Of a stretch of 64,000 nucleotides of DNA, positions 46,209-55,485 are shown piece by piece; position 1 is the stretch's first letter, and each line of letters starts with the position of its first letter. The notes below the pieces were generated by a model, which ran no database searches, was not told the DNA's origin, and saw nothing but the letters and a program-made list of their open reading frames with translations. This stretch comes from Infirmifilum lucidum (GTDB lineage: Archaea > Thermoproteota > Thermoprotei > Thermofilales > Thermofilaceae): NCBI RefSeq assembly GCF_014876775.1, contig NZ_CP062310.1, positions 969,699-1,033,698 on the forward strand, given 5' to 3'. A program made the translations under genes and the position numbers.

Positions 46209-48109
46209 TGGACAGCTTGCCAAAGATCAAATGTGGATTGGAAATACACCAGATGCTCGACACTAAGGAAAAGCTTTTCTGCTCCTGTCCAACCGTAATA
46301 AGGAAGGATCAGGCTGATTACAGTTTCATGCGCAGGCTACGCCTCGCACGCAGCGAGATAGGCGAGCTAGACCCTGCGGCCCTCTTCGAGTTCGAGAAAG
46401 GTCTACACTTCATTTACGAGGGTTACAACGAAAACGTGTGCCTTGTTGAGATGGACGAGGAGCCCCCCCACCAGCCTAACAGAGAGGCCATAGAACTGGC
46501 TTTGAAATTCGCGTTGATAGTCAAAGCTCATGTCGTGGACGAGATACACGTTATGAGAAAGATAGTTATCGACGGCTCTAACACGACAGGGTTCCAGAGA
46601 ACGATGCTCATCGCCATCGGGGGGCGCGTGAATGTGCGCGGGAAAGAGATTCCCATAGAGACAATATGCCTTGAGGAGGACGCGGCCAGGAAGGTTGATG
46701 AAGATCCTACGAGGAGGTCAGTAACCTACCGGTTAGATAGGCTCGGGATACCCCTAATCGAAGTAGCGACAGGGCCTGTGATAGAGTCCCCGGAGGAAGC
46801 GAGAGAGGTGGCACACTATATAGGACTACTGCTTAGGTCAATGGGACGTGTTAAGAGGGGGTTGGGAACCATAAGGCAGGATTTAAATATCTCAATAGAA
46901 GGTGGAGCTAAAGTTGAAATTAAAGGCGTGCAGTACCTTGACCTGATACCTCTTGTCGTTAAGAATGAGGCTAGGAGGCAACAGAGGCTCCTTGAGATAA
47001 GGGACGAGCTTAAGAGAAGGGGCTTAAAAGAAGAGGACATACTATTCTCTCCAGTAGACGTGACTGTCGTATTCAGGAATACAAAGTCAAGGGTTGCCAG
47101 GAGTGCAATTGAAAAGGGGGGCGTAGCCCTGGCATTAAAACTAAAGGGGTTTAAGGGAATACTAGGAGTAGAACTACAGCCTGGTAGACGCTTTGGCGCC
47201 GAACTTGCTGACCGTGCGCGTTACTGGGCTAGGGTCGGCGGAATATTCCATAGTGACGAGTTGCCAGCGTACGGTATATCAATGGAGGAGGTCGAAGAAG
47301 TGAAGAGACTTCTGGGGACTGAGGAGAATGATGCCTTCGTACTAGTTTTCGACGAAAAGGAGAAAGCGCTGAAAGCCCTGGAAGCTGTTCATTCCAGAAT
47401 TATTGAAGCGTTCCACGGTGTCCCGGAAGAAACTCGAGCGGCTAATCCCGACGGTACTACGAGGTTTATGAGGCCTAGGCCCGGGAAGGCCAGAATGTAT
47501 CCTGAGACAGATGTGAGACCCATTAAGGTCGACGGGAGCCTGTTAGCCAGGCTCGAGAGAGAACTGCCAGAACCCCCCGAGAAGACTCTTGAGAGGCTTA
47601 AGAACAAGTACAAACTCTCTGAAGATCTAGCGCAGCAGCTCTTCAACTCCGAGCACCTTTTTCTCTTCGAAGAACTCGTAACGAAAACTGGCGCTTCACC
47701 GGTGCTTGTTGCATCAGTCTTAACAAACACTCTGAGAAACCTCAGACGGGAGGGCGTGAATATTGAGAACATTGAAGAGGATCACCTATTCGGCGTGTTC
47801 AAAGCCGTTGCCAGCGGGAAAATAGCCAAAGAGGCTATTCCAGATGTTTTAAAGGCTATAGCGGAAAACCCCGAGCTCAGCGTAGAGAGCATACTTAGCA
47901 AGCTGTCTCTACAGAGCCTGACTATAAGCGAACTCGAGGAGCTCGTCAGCCAAATAATCTCAGAGCGGAAGCAGTTGGTAGAAGAAAAGGGCGAGAAGGC
48001 CTTCAGCCCGATAATGGGTTTAGTCATGGAGAGAGTTAGAGGAAGAATCGATGGGAAAACAGTCGCGGAGGTCGTCAGGAAAAAGCTCCTCGAAGCTATT
48101 TCTTCTTAG
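46199..48109 (+). CDS. gatE: Glu-tRNA(Gln) amidotransferase subunit E
   Basis: Kinase/transamidase subunit of archaeal GatDE, which binds tRNA(Gln), phosphorylates the glutamate and amidates it. The 636-residue protein begins with KCGLEIHQMLDTKEKLFC, the GatB/GatE signature, has an inserted AspRS-like region, and ends in helical and YqeY-like domains (MGLVMERVRGRIDGKTVAEV). The start is one of several GTG codons at 46199-46208. Its 3' end overlaps convergent SRP19 by 14 bp. Confidence 0.97.
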   Translation: MVVVDSLPKIKCGLEIHQMLDTKEKLFCSCPTVIRKDQADYSFMRRLRLARSEIGELDPAALFEFEKGLHFIYEGYNENVCLVEMDEEPPHQPNREAIELALKFALIVKAHVVDEIHVMRKIVIDGSNTTGFQRTMLIAIGGRVNVRGKEIPIETICLEEDAARKVDEDPTRRSVTYRLDRLGIPLIEVATGPVIESPEEAREVAHYIGLLLRSMGRVKRGLGTIRQDLNISIEGGAKVEIKGVQYLDLIPLVVKNEARRQQRLLEIRDELKRRGLKEEDILFSPVDVTVVFRNTKSRVARSAIEKGGVALALKLKGFKGILGVELQPGRRFGAELADRARYWARVGGIFHSDELPAYGISMEEVEEVKRLLGTEENDAFVLVFDEKEKALKALEAVHSRIIEAFHGVPEETRAANPDGTTRFMRPRPGKARMYPETDVRPIKVDGSLLARLERELPEPPEKTLERLKNKYKLSEDLAQQLFNSEHLFLFEELVTKTGASPVLVASVLTNTLRNLRREGVNIENIEEDHLFGVFKAVASGKIAKEAIPDVLKAIAENPELSVESILSKLSLQSLTISELEELVSQIISERKQLVEEKGEKAFSPIMGLVMERVRGRIDGKTVAEVVRKKLLEAISS

Positions 48110-48398
48110 CACTCCTCCTCAGCTCCACAAGTTTTTCTGCAATCTTCCTAATCACTATGCTCTTCTTCTCAGTTGTTTTTACGAAGATTCTCCCCTCGCT
48201 ATCGTACCAGTAAGCAGGGAATTTCGCGTTCCTGTCTATGGCGACGTCCTTATACCCCGCTTTTTCAGCGGCCAGCGCCAACTCTTCCACGCGGGGCTTT
48301 TCGACGGAGAGGCTCTTTGGAACACGTCTACCTTTATCCCGCGGCTTGGTCGAATCGAAGTAGACTGTCCAAATTATTTTACCGTTTCTACGCTTCAT
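48096..48398 (-). CDS. srp19: Signal recognition particle protein SRP19
   Basis: 100-residue RNA-binding protein that helps assemble SRP by clamping helices 6 and 8 of 7S RNA. Features: WTVYFDSTKPRDKGRRVPKS, EELALAAEKAGYKD, and the basic C-terminus IRKIAEKLVELRRSAKKK. The SRP RNA gene is not recognised in this window. It overlaps rps8e by 4 bp and is probably co-expressed with it. Confidence 0.95.
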   Translation of the reverse strand: MKRRNGKIIWTVYFDSTKPRDKGRRVPKSLSVEKPRVEELALAAEKAGYKDVAIDRNAKFPAYWYDSEGRIFVKTTEKKSIVIRKIAEKLVELRRSAKKK

Positions 48399-48787
48399 GA
48401 GCCTTCAACGAGAACGGCGTTAACTACTCCATCTTGACCAGGCCTTGAAGTAACTACGGCTTTACCTACCTCTGTTTGGATTATTGCCCCACGCGTTACT
48501 ACCCCTCTCTTAGCAAGATCCCTGTTGGAGGGGTTATCTATGACTTTTAGCACTTTTGCTTTAACGGTTTTCTTTTGACTCGGAATATAAACATTGGCTT
48601 CGCTCGCAGTTTTAATCTTGACCTTTACATTCCCGCCTCTTACACGCACTATCTTCGCCTCTGTCTTTTCTCCGAGAGTGGGGTTTAAAGGATGGCGTCC
48701 AGTAAGGTACTTCCTCTTTACTTTCACGTGGCGGCCTTTCATACCTCCAGTTATTTTCCTGAGGTCGTTTCCGTGGTAAACACCCAT
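48395..48787 (-). CDS. rps8e: 30S ribosomal protein S8e
   Basis: Small-subunit protein, about 130 residues. The start is set at ATG 48787, giving MGVYHGNDLRKITGGMKGRH, the standard N-terminus, with GGGGAGAT just upstream; the frame extends 27 codons further but that part is not S8e-like. Other landmarks are KRKYLTGRHPLNPTLG and NPSNRDLAKRGVVTRGAIIQ, then the C-terminal GQDGVVNAVLVE. Confidence 0.95.
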   Translation of the reverse strand: MGVYHGNDLRKITGGMKGRHVKVKRKYLTGRHPLNPTLGEKTEAKIVRVRGGNVKVKIKTASEANVYIPSQKKTVKAKVLKVIDNPSNRDLAKRGVVTRGAIIQTEVGKAVVTSRPGQDGVVNAVLVEGS

Positions 48788-48954
48788 GCCTATCTCCCCA
48801 GTCACATTACTCTGACCCCTTTTAAGCCTTTTCAGCCTGGGGGTAGCACCAGGTACGATGCTTCGCACGGCGCTTACAAGGAGGTTACCCCTGGAGGGCG
48901 GGTGCTCAGAAAAGGTTATACGTTACTCTCGCGTTTTCTGTTTCAGCGAGGTAT

Positions 48955-49692
48955 ATGAGGATAATTTCGCTGGGGAACCTCCAGGTAGTATTGAACAGAG
49001 AGTTCAGGGCATCAAGGCTCGTTACTGGTTTTCACGGGGTAGGCCACGTGGGCTGGATCTCAGTGAGGCACCTCGTTGAAAAGACCGGGGCAGCGAGGGT
49101 TGGACACGTTATATCGCCATACATGCAGCCCTTCGTCTCTGTTAAAAATGGGATAAGGACGCCCTACGAGCTCTATGTTGCCGGAGAAACTCTTTACTTT
49201 CTGCCAAATGTGCCCTTGAGCAACAGGGATACAAGTCTCGTGACTATGGCCGTAGCCGAGACTGCCCTCGAAGGAGGTGTTGTCGAGGCTGTACTCTTCG
49301 GCGGTCTCGATAACAGGTTCAAGGAAGATGACAGCGTTAGGCTAGCACCAACTACAGCTTTCTACGAAAGACACAGGAACCTGTTTTCGAGCGGAAGGTT
49401 CAAGCTCATGGACGAGGGTCTGGGTGTGGTAGGCCCCCTCGCGATAATTCTCTCTATATTCGAATCACGCGAACTGCCCGCTGTGGCAATACTGCCGTAT
49501 GCCGCGCCAGACAGACCCGACCCGAAGGCCGCGGCGGAGGCTCTAAAGGCATATAGTGAACTCTCTGGAGAGAATGTGAGTGTCGAGGAGCTCGTAGAGG
49601 AAGGCACTCTAATTGAACGTGAGCTTGAGGAGCTCGAAAAGAAGATCAAGCAAGTGGCTAGAGAGAGGGAACCCCCTCAATACCACGTGTGA
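48955..49692 (+). CDS. PAC2-family protein (proteasome assembly chaperone-like)
   Basis: A 245-residue member of the PAC2 family, related to eukaryotic proteasome assembly chaperone 2. Typical parts are LVTGFHGVGHVGWISVRHLV near 22-41, GETLYFLPNVPLS, and a final helical tail (LIERELEELEKKIKQVARER). The archaeal relatives PbaA/PbaB are chaperone-like, but binding to the proteasome is not certain for this member. It overlaps convergent tgtA by 35 bp. Confidence 0.87.
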   Translation: MRIISLGNLQVVLNREFRASRLVTGFHGVGHVGWISVRHLVEKTGAARVGHVISPYMQPFVSVKNGIRTPYELYVAGETLYFLPNVPLSNRDTSLVTMAVAETALEGGVVEAVLFGGLDNRFKEDDSVRLAPTTAFYERHRNLFSSGRFKLMDEGLGVVGPLAIILSIFESRELPAVAILPYAAPDRPDPKAAAEALKAYSELSGENVSVEELVEEGTLIERELEELEKKIKQVAREREPPQYHV

Positions 49693-51319
49693 CCAGCTCC
49701 TTGATGGCTTTGACAGCCCTCAGTATCTCTTCGCTGGTTTTTACGTGCTCTTGAAGTGCAACATAGTAGTCGCGCAATTTGAGATGTAGTGCTATGATTT
49801 GTTCTCCGGATAACCTCCTCAGGAGCCCGAGGACGAACTCCCTGGGCAGTGAGTAGTAGACTAGAACTACCCCCCTGTACCCCTTGTTTAGCGCGAACCA
49901 CACGACATCTTCCTTGATTTCGTTTGCAGTCCCCTCGAGTACAGCGCTGCTAGCCTCATACTGTGACAGAGGATACAAGCCGTCGAGCTCGATAGGTATT
50001 ATCGAGAAGGCTCGCGAGAGTACAGCTATGTCGCACTCGTTGATAATTTCTGGCCTGTCGTTTAAAAGCTCCTTTATCAGCCCGAACCTTGTAAATGGTT
50101 TGTGAGGAGTCTCCTCAAAGAGTAGCAGAATCTCGCTTTTACCCCTATACCTTGATTTTAGTCTATTGACATGCCTTACAACTTCAGGCCTGTACCTACT
50201 GAAGCTGTCATAGAAGAAGACACCCTGTATCCTAGGTCTTGTCACGGGGTGGACTTTAGCAATAAATTCAGCGTACTTGACGTACAACTTGAATGCCTCC
50301 ATGAGTGAGGGGTGACCCCTGGTCTTCTCCTCGACAAGATCCCAAAGCCTTCCTTCGTGGATCGCCTGTTTTATCCTCTTTAACTCTAGGTGAATTACAT
50401 AGAGGTTATGTTGGGCTATTAGCCTTACACGCTCCTGCTTCGGGAGCCCCTTAAGTTCCCTGGCGCTATACTTAGAACACACAGGGCACACACAGGGTAG
50501 CTCTTCGACTTCTTCCAGCCTTAGTGTACCGCGTGGTGTAATCAACCGGTCATCGCGAGCATATAGCGCATAGGAGGCTGAGTCGAACAAATCAACACCC
50601 ATGGCAACGGCCAAAGGCATTATTATCGGGTGGCCGGCACCAAACAAATGCAGAGGAGCACCCCAAGGCAGGTTTAACCTGGCAGTCATCACGAGTTTAA
50701 CTAGTTCTTTGTAATCGTACTCCTCCATGAACTGCGTGGGGCCACCTACAGCGAAAAGGTCAGCAGGCTCTCGGGATGCTTGGGACGCTGAATATGCTAC
50801 GAGATCTGTGTAGACTCCACCCTGTATTGGAGCAACGAGAAGCATGCCTTTTCTATCTACTTTGACAGCTTCCCGTAGCCTCCTCAGCGTTTCTTCTACC
50901 TCTATCCTGGCCTGGTGATAGGGGGTGTCTCGCCTAGTGGGAATATCCAGTATTACCCCGACGTCGGAGCCTATCTCGATTTGGTACGTGAAGATTTCCA
51001 GGGGATCTACCTCGACCTTCCCGTACACCAGTAGTTGGTAGGCTCCTGAGTCAGTGTATACAGGTCCGTCGACACCAAGTATACCGTGGACGGTGAGTTC
51101 TTTCGCCAGGTCTCCGTAGTTTCGCTTGATGATGTATGAATTAGTGATTAACATTGGGAAACCTATTTCTCTTATCTCTTTTGGAGGAATGATCTGCTTC
51201 CCAGGATTTATTACGGGGGTCAGCGTCGGGGTCTCCACAACGCCCCTGCGCGTATAGAGCTTACCTCTGCGTCCCATTAAGTCAATCTCGTCTACCTCGA
51301 AGACCTCAGACCATGTCAC
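49658..51319 (-). CDS. tgtA: Archaeosine tRNA-guanine transglycosylase (TgtA)
   Basis: Exchanges G15 of tRNA for preQ0 in archaeosine synthesis. The 553-residue protein has the nucleophile region VYTDSGAYQLLVYGKVEV near 86-103, the second aspartate in SDVGVILDIPTRRD and IQGGVYTDLV, and zinc ligands CVCPVCSKYSARELK with a downstream histidine. C-terminal extension domains follow. Full-length archaeal TgtA usually ends in a PUA domain, which I do not see here; it may be encoded separately. The start is GTG 51319. Confidence 0.95.
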   Translation of the reverse strand: MTWSEVFEVDEIDLMGRRGKLYTRRGVVETPTLTPVINPGKQIIPPKEIREIGFPMLITNSYIIKRNYGDLAKELTVHGILGVDGPVYTDSGAYQLLVYGKVEVDPLEIFTYQIEIGSDVGVILDIPTRRDTPYHQARIEVEETLRRLREAVKVDRKGMLLVAPIQGGVYTDLVAYSASQASREPADLFAVGGPTQFMEEYDYKELVKLVMTARLNLPWGAPLHLFGAGHPIIMPLAVAMGVDLFDSASYALYARDDRLITPRGTLRLEEVEELPCVCPVCSKYSARELKGLPKQERVRLIAQHNLYVIHLELKRIKQAIHEGRLWDLVEEKTRGHPSLMEAFKLYVKYAEFIAKVHPVTRPRIQGVFFYDSFSRYRPEVVRHVNRLKSRYRGKSEILLLFEETPHKPFTRFGLIKELLNDRPEIINECDIAVLSRAFSIIPIELDGLYPLSQYEASSAVLEGTANEIKEDVVWFALNKGYRGVVLVYYSLPREFVLGLLRRLSGEQIIALHLKLRDYYVALQEHVKTSEEILRAVKAIKELVTRGIEGVPSL

Positions 51320-51374
51320 ACAACCCTTACCACAAAAAACCTTATTATAGTATTCTACCCTGGGGAATTAACAG

Positions 51375-51740
51375 ATGTTTATGCAGGGGAGAGTTACAGG
51401 TGTTGAAATGCTCTCGTACGCCGATGTGGCCCGCCTACGGATAGAGGGTGAAAGCGGAGTTTTTGAAGTAGAGATCCCATTAAAGGTGTTGAAAGAAGTT
51501 GGGATTAACCCACTTCCAGGTAGCGGTATCGAGATCGGCGTGGAGAAATCCGCCTCCGACTTTGAAGGCTGGGATATTGTGTTGAGTGGGGAGGTCTACC
51601 TGAGACAGGAATCTCAAAACAGGCTCTATATATCCGCTGGAGGCCTCCAAATAGTAATTCCCATAAGCGTTGCTACGGGCTTCAACAACGTGGGAGACAA
51701 AGTCTACGTTAAACTGAGGTTCCAGCGGGGACGGGATTAG
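51375..51740 (+). CDS. rpoG: RNA polymerase subunit Rpo8 (RpoG)
   Basis: A 121-residue OB-fold-like protein. The segments EVEIPLKVLKEVGINPLPGS, DIVLSGEVYLRQESQNRLYI, SAGGLQIVI and the final VGDKVYVKLRFQ fit the crenarchaeal Rpo8/RpoG subunit, an orthologue of eukaryotic Rpb8. This subunit is confined to Crenarchaeota and a few related lineages. Family recall is moderate because the protein is small. Start ATG 51375 or 51381. Confidence 0.75.
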   Translation: MFMQGRVTGVEMLSYADVARLRIEGESGVFEVEIPLKVLKEVGINPLPGSGIEIGVEKSASDFEGWDIVLSGEVYLRQESQNRLYISAGGLQIVIPISVATGFNNVGDKVYVKLRFQRGRD

Positions 51741-51743
51741 GAA

Positions 51744-52028
51744 ATGGTTGACGTGAAGTTGCTTGAGAGGCTACTAGAGTGGGCCCGGGCGAACAATGCT
51801 GTAATAGACGTTTCTTTCCAGGATACGAGTTACAGGCTTAGGATAAACAAGATGTTTAGGGCGGTTGACTCCGGCGGGAATGTTATCTCGTGGGCTAAGG
51901 CTTTCGGCGCAAAAAAACCTGCCGAGTTATTTGGGGCCTTCAAGGTTAAGGCAGTAACCCTGAAGCTCGCAGATAAACAACACACCTTTAGGAGCTTAGA
52001 GGAGCTTCTGCAGACGATCCGCCTGTAA
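51744..52028 (+). CDS. Unknown protein of 94 residues
   Basis: I do not recognise this protein. It begins with an amphipathic helix (VKLLERLLEWARANN), followed by strand-like stretches (VIDVSFQDTSYRLRI, VISWAKAF, FKVKAVTLKLAD) and a terminal helix (FRSLEELLQTIRL). It is soluble and basic. It starts 3 bp behind rpoG and ends 21 bp before the transglutaminase gene, so it probably belongs to the same transcript. Confidence 0.68.
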   Translation: MVDVKLLERLLEWARANNAVIDVSFQDTSYRLRINKMFRAVDSGGNVISWAKAFGAKKPAELFGAFKVKAVTLKLADKQHTFRSLEELLQTIRL

Positions 52029-52049
52029 CTGTAATGGGGAGGCCCAAGG

Positions 52050-53114
52050 ATGCGTTTAAGAAACGTTTTCACGGTATTTGCAGGCGTCCTGCTAGTTCTA
52101 CAGTCTATACAGGCCACTAAGTACGTGGTGGTAACAAGCCTAGTTGTAGAAGGACGCGGCACAGTCGACCGGGAAGTTTTCTCAAGGATATTCCTCATTG
52201 CTCCAGATATCCCGGGCTGGCAGAATTCCTCGCGCATAACCTTATACGTAAACTCGAAGGAAAGGGGGTTTACTCTCAGTAGAGATGCAGACGGGAACTT
52301 GTACGCGTATCCGGGCGACCTCCAGTACTCCGGGAGGATAAATATTACCCTCGTACAGGAAGTAGAAGTTTTGAAGTCCCCCTTCCGCCGTGTAGCCGAT
52401 CTTCCAGAGACTGTTGCTGCGAGCAGAGCTTTAATGGATAAAACTGCTAGCTCTGTGTTTTGGCGCTGTAACGCCTCTGGGAAGAAATTCTCGGATGTTG
52501 TAAGCCTTGCGAGTAGCATAGGCTCGGGCTCTCCCTCGAACAGGGACTTTGTCTTGAGGGCGGCCGACTGGGTGCGTAGGAACATTAAATATTCCCTAAA
52601 TATAAGTGGCGGCGTCAGGTGCCCGGCGGAAACGCTTGCAAGGGCGGAGGGCGCTTGTGGTGACATCCATGCTTTGTACACAGCCCTGCTGAGAGTCAGG
52701 GGGATAGACTCCTATCTAGCATACGCATATGTGTATGTCCCTGAGGAGAGCTTTGCTATAGAGTACGGTAAGTGGCGTTACGTATTGGTAGGAGCGGAGC
52801 CCCACATATTCACTGTTGTAAATTCGTCTGGAGCAATTTTCCCTGTAGACCTCACTGCCAACACCCAAAGTAGCCTCTCGGAATTAGCTAGGGGATCTGC
52901 CGTAAACCAGCTGGATTCAGTGATAGTGGTGGCCTGGATAAAGAACAGGGATCCAAATGACCTTTTGGCGGTCTACGCGCCTACAGGGGCAGAAAAAGTC
53001 GAGTTAGTACTCAGAGTCGTGCGCGGGAGTGCGGTACTCAACGACAACACTCTACTCTTCCTGGCGATTCTACTTGCAGGGGCTCTCATCCTTAACAAAG
53101 AGAGGTCTACTTGA
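52050..53114 (+). CDS. Exported membrane-anchored transglutaminase-like protein
   Basis: 354 residues. The N-terminus (about 5-24) is a signal peptide or signal anchor, and a second hydrophobic helix (LLFLAILLAGALIL) lies at the very C-terminus with a short basic tail, so the bulk would be outside the membrane. The central domain is transglutaminase/papain-like, with Cys203 in GACGD, His252 in EPHIFTVV and Asp267 in FPVDLTA in the right order and spacing. Such domains cleave or cross-link proteins; the substrate is unknown. It overlaps the next gene, on the other strand, by 8 bp. Confidence 0.83.
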   Translation: MRLRNVFTVFAGVLLVLQSIQATKYVVVTSLVVEGRGTVDREVFSRIFLIAPDIPGWQNSSRITLYVNSKERGFTLSRDADGNLYAYPGDLQYSGRINITLVQEVEVLKSPFRRVADLPETVAASRALMDKTASSVFWRCNASGKKFSDVVSLASSIGSGSPSNRDFVLRAADWVRRNIKYSLNISGGVRCPAETLARAEGACGDIHALYTALLRVRGIDSYLAYAYVYVPEESFAIEYGKWRYVLVGAEPHIFTVVNSSGAIFPVDLTANTQSSLSELARGSAVNQLDSVIVVAWIKNRDPNDLLAVYAPTGAEKVELVLRVVRGSAVLNDNTLLFLAILLAGALILNKERST

Positions 53115-53730
53115 GAGGCGTACCGCAGAACGGGCATATCACGTGCAGGTCTCCGTAGGGCAATTCGCGGCCGCAGTTGGGGCATCTCTTGGACTCTTGT
53201 CTTTCGGCGAATGGGGAGGGTTGCGGCTCCATAACTCGCGGCTGTACGTCTAAGTGTGCGGGCTGAGCAGGTGTTGCGGTTCCAGGCCACCTTCTGGCGG
53301 GCATGATAGGGGGCTGTACCTGTTCGGCCTGTATTGGTTGCTGGGGCCTAGGCTGGATGCGTGGTTGTGCTGGTCGTATTACGGTGGGTTGAACTGCTAC
53401 AATTCCAGTAGGGGCTTCTTGCCTACTTCCTGCCCGTAGAGCAGGCGCTCCCTGCTGTATCAGCGCGCTCACTCTCGCGTAGAGCTTATACGCGTATGCC
53501 TCCTCAAGCCTGTACACTGCATAGAACAGGCTTAGTACAGCAATTGCACCGCAGATGCTTGCCGAGAAAGGCACAAGACTAGGAGCAAAGATTTGCAAGA
53601 TTAGAGATATGGCTATCCATGCTGCAGCAATAGAAACAGTGACCAGTATTGCTGTCTTCTTTTTCTTGTTGAACTCAGCGTCTACGGGATCTACATACCT
53701 CTGTTTCGAGCGTTTACCCTGTACCGGCAA
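53107..53730 (-). CDS. Two-helix membrane protein with Pro/Gln linker and zinc ribbon
   Basis: 207 residues: a basic N-terminus, two adjacent membrane helices (TAILVTVSIAAAWIAISLIL and LVPFSASICGAIAVLSLFYA), a long linker rich in Pro, Gln and Ala (about 95-180), and a C-terminal zinc ribbon with CPNCGRELP and CPFCGTPLK. With a short basic N-terminus and paired helices, the ribbon probably faces the cytoplasm. I do not know a function; this build resembles proteins that tether a small binding domain to the membrane. Confidence 0.78.
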   Translation of the reverse strand: MPVQGKRSKQRYVDPVDAEFNKKKKTAILVTVSIAAAWIAISLILQIFAPSLVPFSASICGAIAVLSLFYAVYRLEEAYAYKLYARVSALIQQGAPALRAGSRQEAPTGIVAVQPTVIRPAQPRIQPRPQQPIQAEQVQPPIMPARRWPGTATPAQPAHLDVQPRVMEPQPSPFAERQESKRCPNCGRELPYGDLHVICPFCGTPLK

Positions 53731-53763
53731 GCTCCCTCACGTAAAGCTGGTGTACTCAAGTAT

Positions 53764-54099
53764 TTAATGTTGTGCCGCTACAATACGTTTTACTACGGCC
53801 TTCTCCCCCTCTACCTCTATGTCTGTTATCGTGCTCTCGGCTATAGCCTGCAGTATGTCCTCATCGTCCAGGACGAGCCTCGGAGACGAGAGCTTTACCT
53901 CCAAGCCGAGAGTATCTGCTAATTCCTGGAGTGTATAGGCTATGTCACGAACCTTGCTTTTAACGTCAACCACAGAATCTAGCGCGTCCAGCAAGTGTTT
54001 CTGGACTTGGAGGAGGGCTTTTCTCTGCCCATCGTTTAACTCGTTGCTGGCTAGCAAGTCTTCAACAATTTCAAGTGCTTTAATCACGTGAGTCCGCAT
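53764..54099 (-). CDS. Small helical protein of unknown function
   Basis: 111 residues. The first 70 form two long helices with heptad character (LLASNELNDGQRKALLQVQK, LLDALDSVVDVKSKVRDIAY), and the last 40 are beta-like (LEVKLSSPRLVLDDEDIL, ITDIEVEGEKAVVKRIV). No signal peptide or membrane helix is visible. It lies between two membrane-protein genes on the same strand and may assist them. Not recognised as a known family. Confidence 0.66.
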   Translation of the reverse strand: MRTHVIKALEIVEDLLASNELNDGQRKALLQVQKHLLDALDSVVDVKSKVRDIAYTLQELADTLGLEVKLSSPRLVLDDEDILQAIAESTITDIEVEGEKAVVKRIVAAQH

Positions 54100-54177
54100 A
54101 CAACCGATAATCCCAGCCTCTCCCTAAAATAACAAGCAAAAACGCTTGCATGTGCTTCCTGCTTGCATACCAAAGTA

Positions 54178-55467
54178 TTACCTTTGAATTTCACCGCCTC
54201 TATATGCCCTGCTCCTCGAGAGAAGAGCCCATATTCGGACGCTGGCAGGTGGGTGGGCAGAGAAGGTTGCTGCAAATCTCTTTTCAACACGCGAACCCGA
54301 TTTGACGAGCTCCGGGTACTCAAACCTTACGAGTGCGCTGACAAAGTCCTCGACTGACGTGGCTCTCGAGGCTTCAGCGTCTGCCTCAAGCTCCATGTGC
54401 TGTAGAAGTTTTGAGAATAAGAAGAAGAGAAGAATAGAGTATCCTGCCAGGAGTATGAGGGGGGGCTGGAATACGGATAGCAGAAATGCTCTGGCGGCGC
54501 ATTCTACACTGGCTGCCGTGAATAGTTTAAAGGAGTCTCTATGCTTTAGGTGTGCGAGCTCGTGGGCAAGTATAGCTTCGAGCTCTCGGGGGCTCGAATC
54601 CAGGAGTAATCCCGCTGTAACGTATACCCGTGAGACCATGCGGAACAGACCTAGCGTGTAAGCGTTTCTGCGGGGCGACGGAGTAATACATACATTAACT
54701 CTAAAGCCGTATTTTCTGCTGAGTCGGGACAGTATCGAGTCGAGGTCTACTTCCTTGAGTCTAATGTCTCTGGGTTCAACCCCGACGTCTCTGAGTACAC
54801 GTTCAGCGTCGTTGAGCATTAAAGGCTTGTTCTTCTTCGCCAGGATGTGTTTAGCTACAGCCAATGAGAGTATATCCTCCCTTTTTATCTCGTCTACCGC
54901 AATACGCAGGAGGAAAACCCTTTTACAACACGTCGGCACTTCTAGGCAATTAAACCTGGAGTAGAGGACTGGCGCTAAGAGCAGTATTAGGAAAGTGAAC
55001 AAAATAGTGGTAACGCTAACCCCAAGCACGTCTCTAAAGCCTAGTGTCGAGAGAATTACGGGTAAAAACATCGTGACCGCGACGAAAAACGCCAGAGAAT
55101 AACTCCTAAGTCTTTGAAAGAGGGCTTCGCCGAAAACATCTGGGTTAGTATCTAGTTGCTTCCCGTCTGTTAGCAGGAGCACGACCTCCGGGCTAGCGTT
55201 ACACGCAGAGGAGGCATAGTTCGCCAGTTCTCTCGCGAAGTCCCTAACTGCTTGGTCGTCACTTGCACACGCTTGCACAACTCCCCCGATGTACTTCACG
55301 GATATTTCTGCCTCCTGTTTTTTTACGAGAAACTCGTTCTCGTAGACTCTTTCAGGAGTATAGCCTATTCTCTTCAAGAGCTCTAGAAAATTCTCAGAGG
55401 AAAAATAATCCCCAAAACAGATGAGTGGAATAAAGAGAAATTTACATTTCTCCTCGCGTTTACTCAT
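54178..55467 (-). CDS. Membrane M48-family zinc metalloprotease
   Basis: 429 residues. After an N-terminal soluble segment of about 125 residues there are membrane helices (LAFFVAVTMFLPVILSTLGF; VTTILFTFLILLLAPVLY). The HELAH zinc motif is near 302 in LEAILAHELAHLKHRD, and the third ligand is in HMELEADAEASRAT. Further helices follow the motif. This is the HtpX/Ste24-like layout, but with an extended N-terminal region not typical of HtpX. It probably handles membrane protein quality control or processing of envelope proteins encoded nearby. Confidence 0.88.
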   Translation of the reverse strand: MSKREEKCKFLFIPLICFGDYFSSENFLELLKRIGYTPERVYENEFLVKKQEAEISVKYIGGVVQACASDDQAVRDFARELANYASSACNASPEVVLLLTDGKQLDTNPDVFGEALFQRLRSYSLAFFVAVTMFLPVILSTLGFRDVLGVSVTTILFTFLILLLAPVLYSRFNCLEVPTCCKRVFLLRIAVDEIKREDILSLAVAKHILAKKNKPLMLNDAERVLRDVGVEPRDIRLKEVDLDSILSRLSRKYGFRVNVCITPSPRRNAYTLGLFRMVSRVYVTAGLLLDSSPRELEAILAHELAHLKHRDSFKLFTAASVECAARAFLLSVFQPPLILLAGYSILLFFLFSKLLQHMELEADAEASRATSVEDFVSALVRFEYPELVKSGSRVEKRFAATFSAHPPASVRIWALLSRSRAYRGGEIQR

Positions 55468-55485
55468 CTTGGTCTCCGGGCATGT

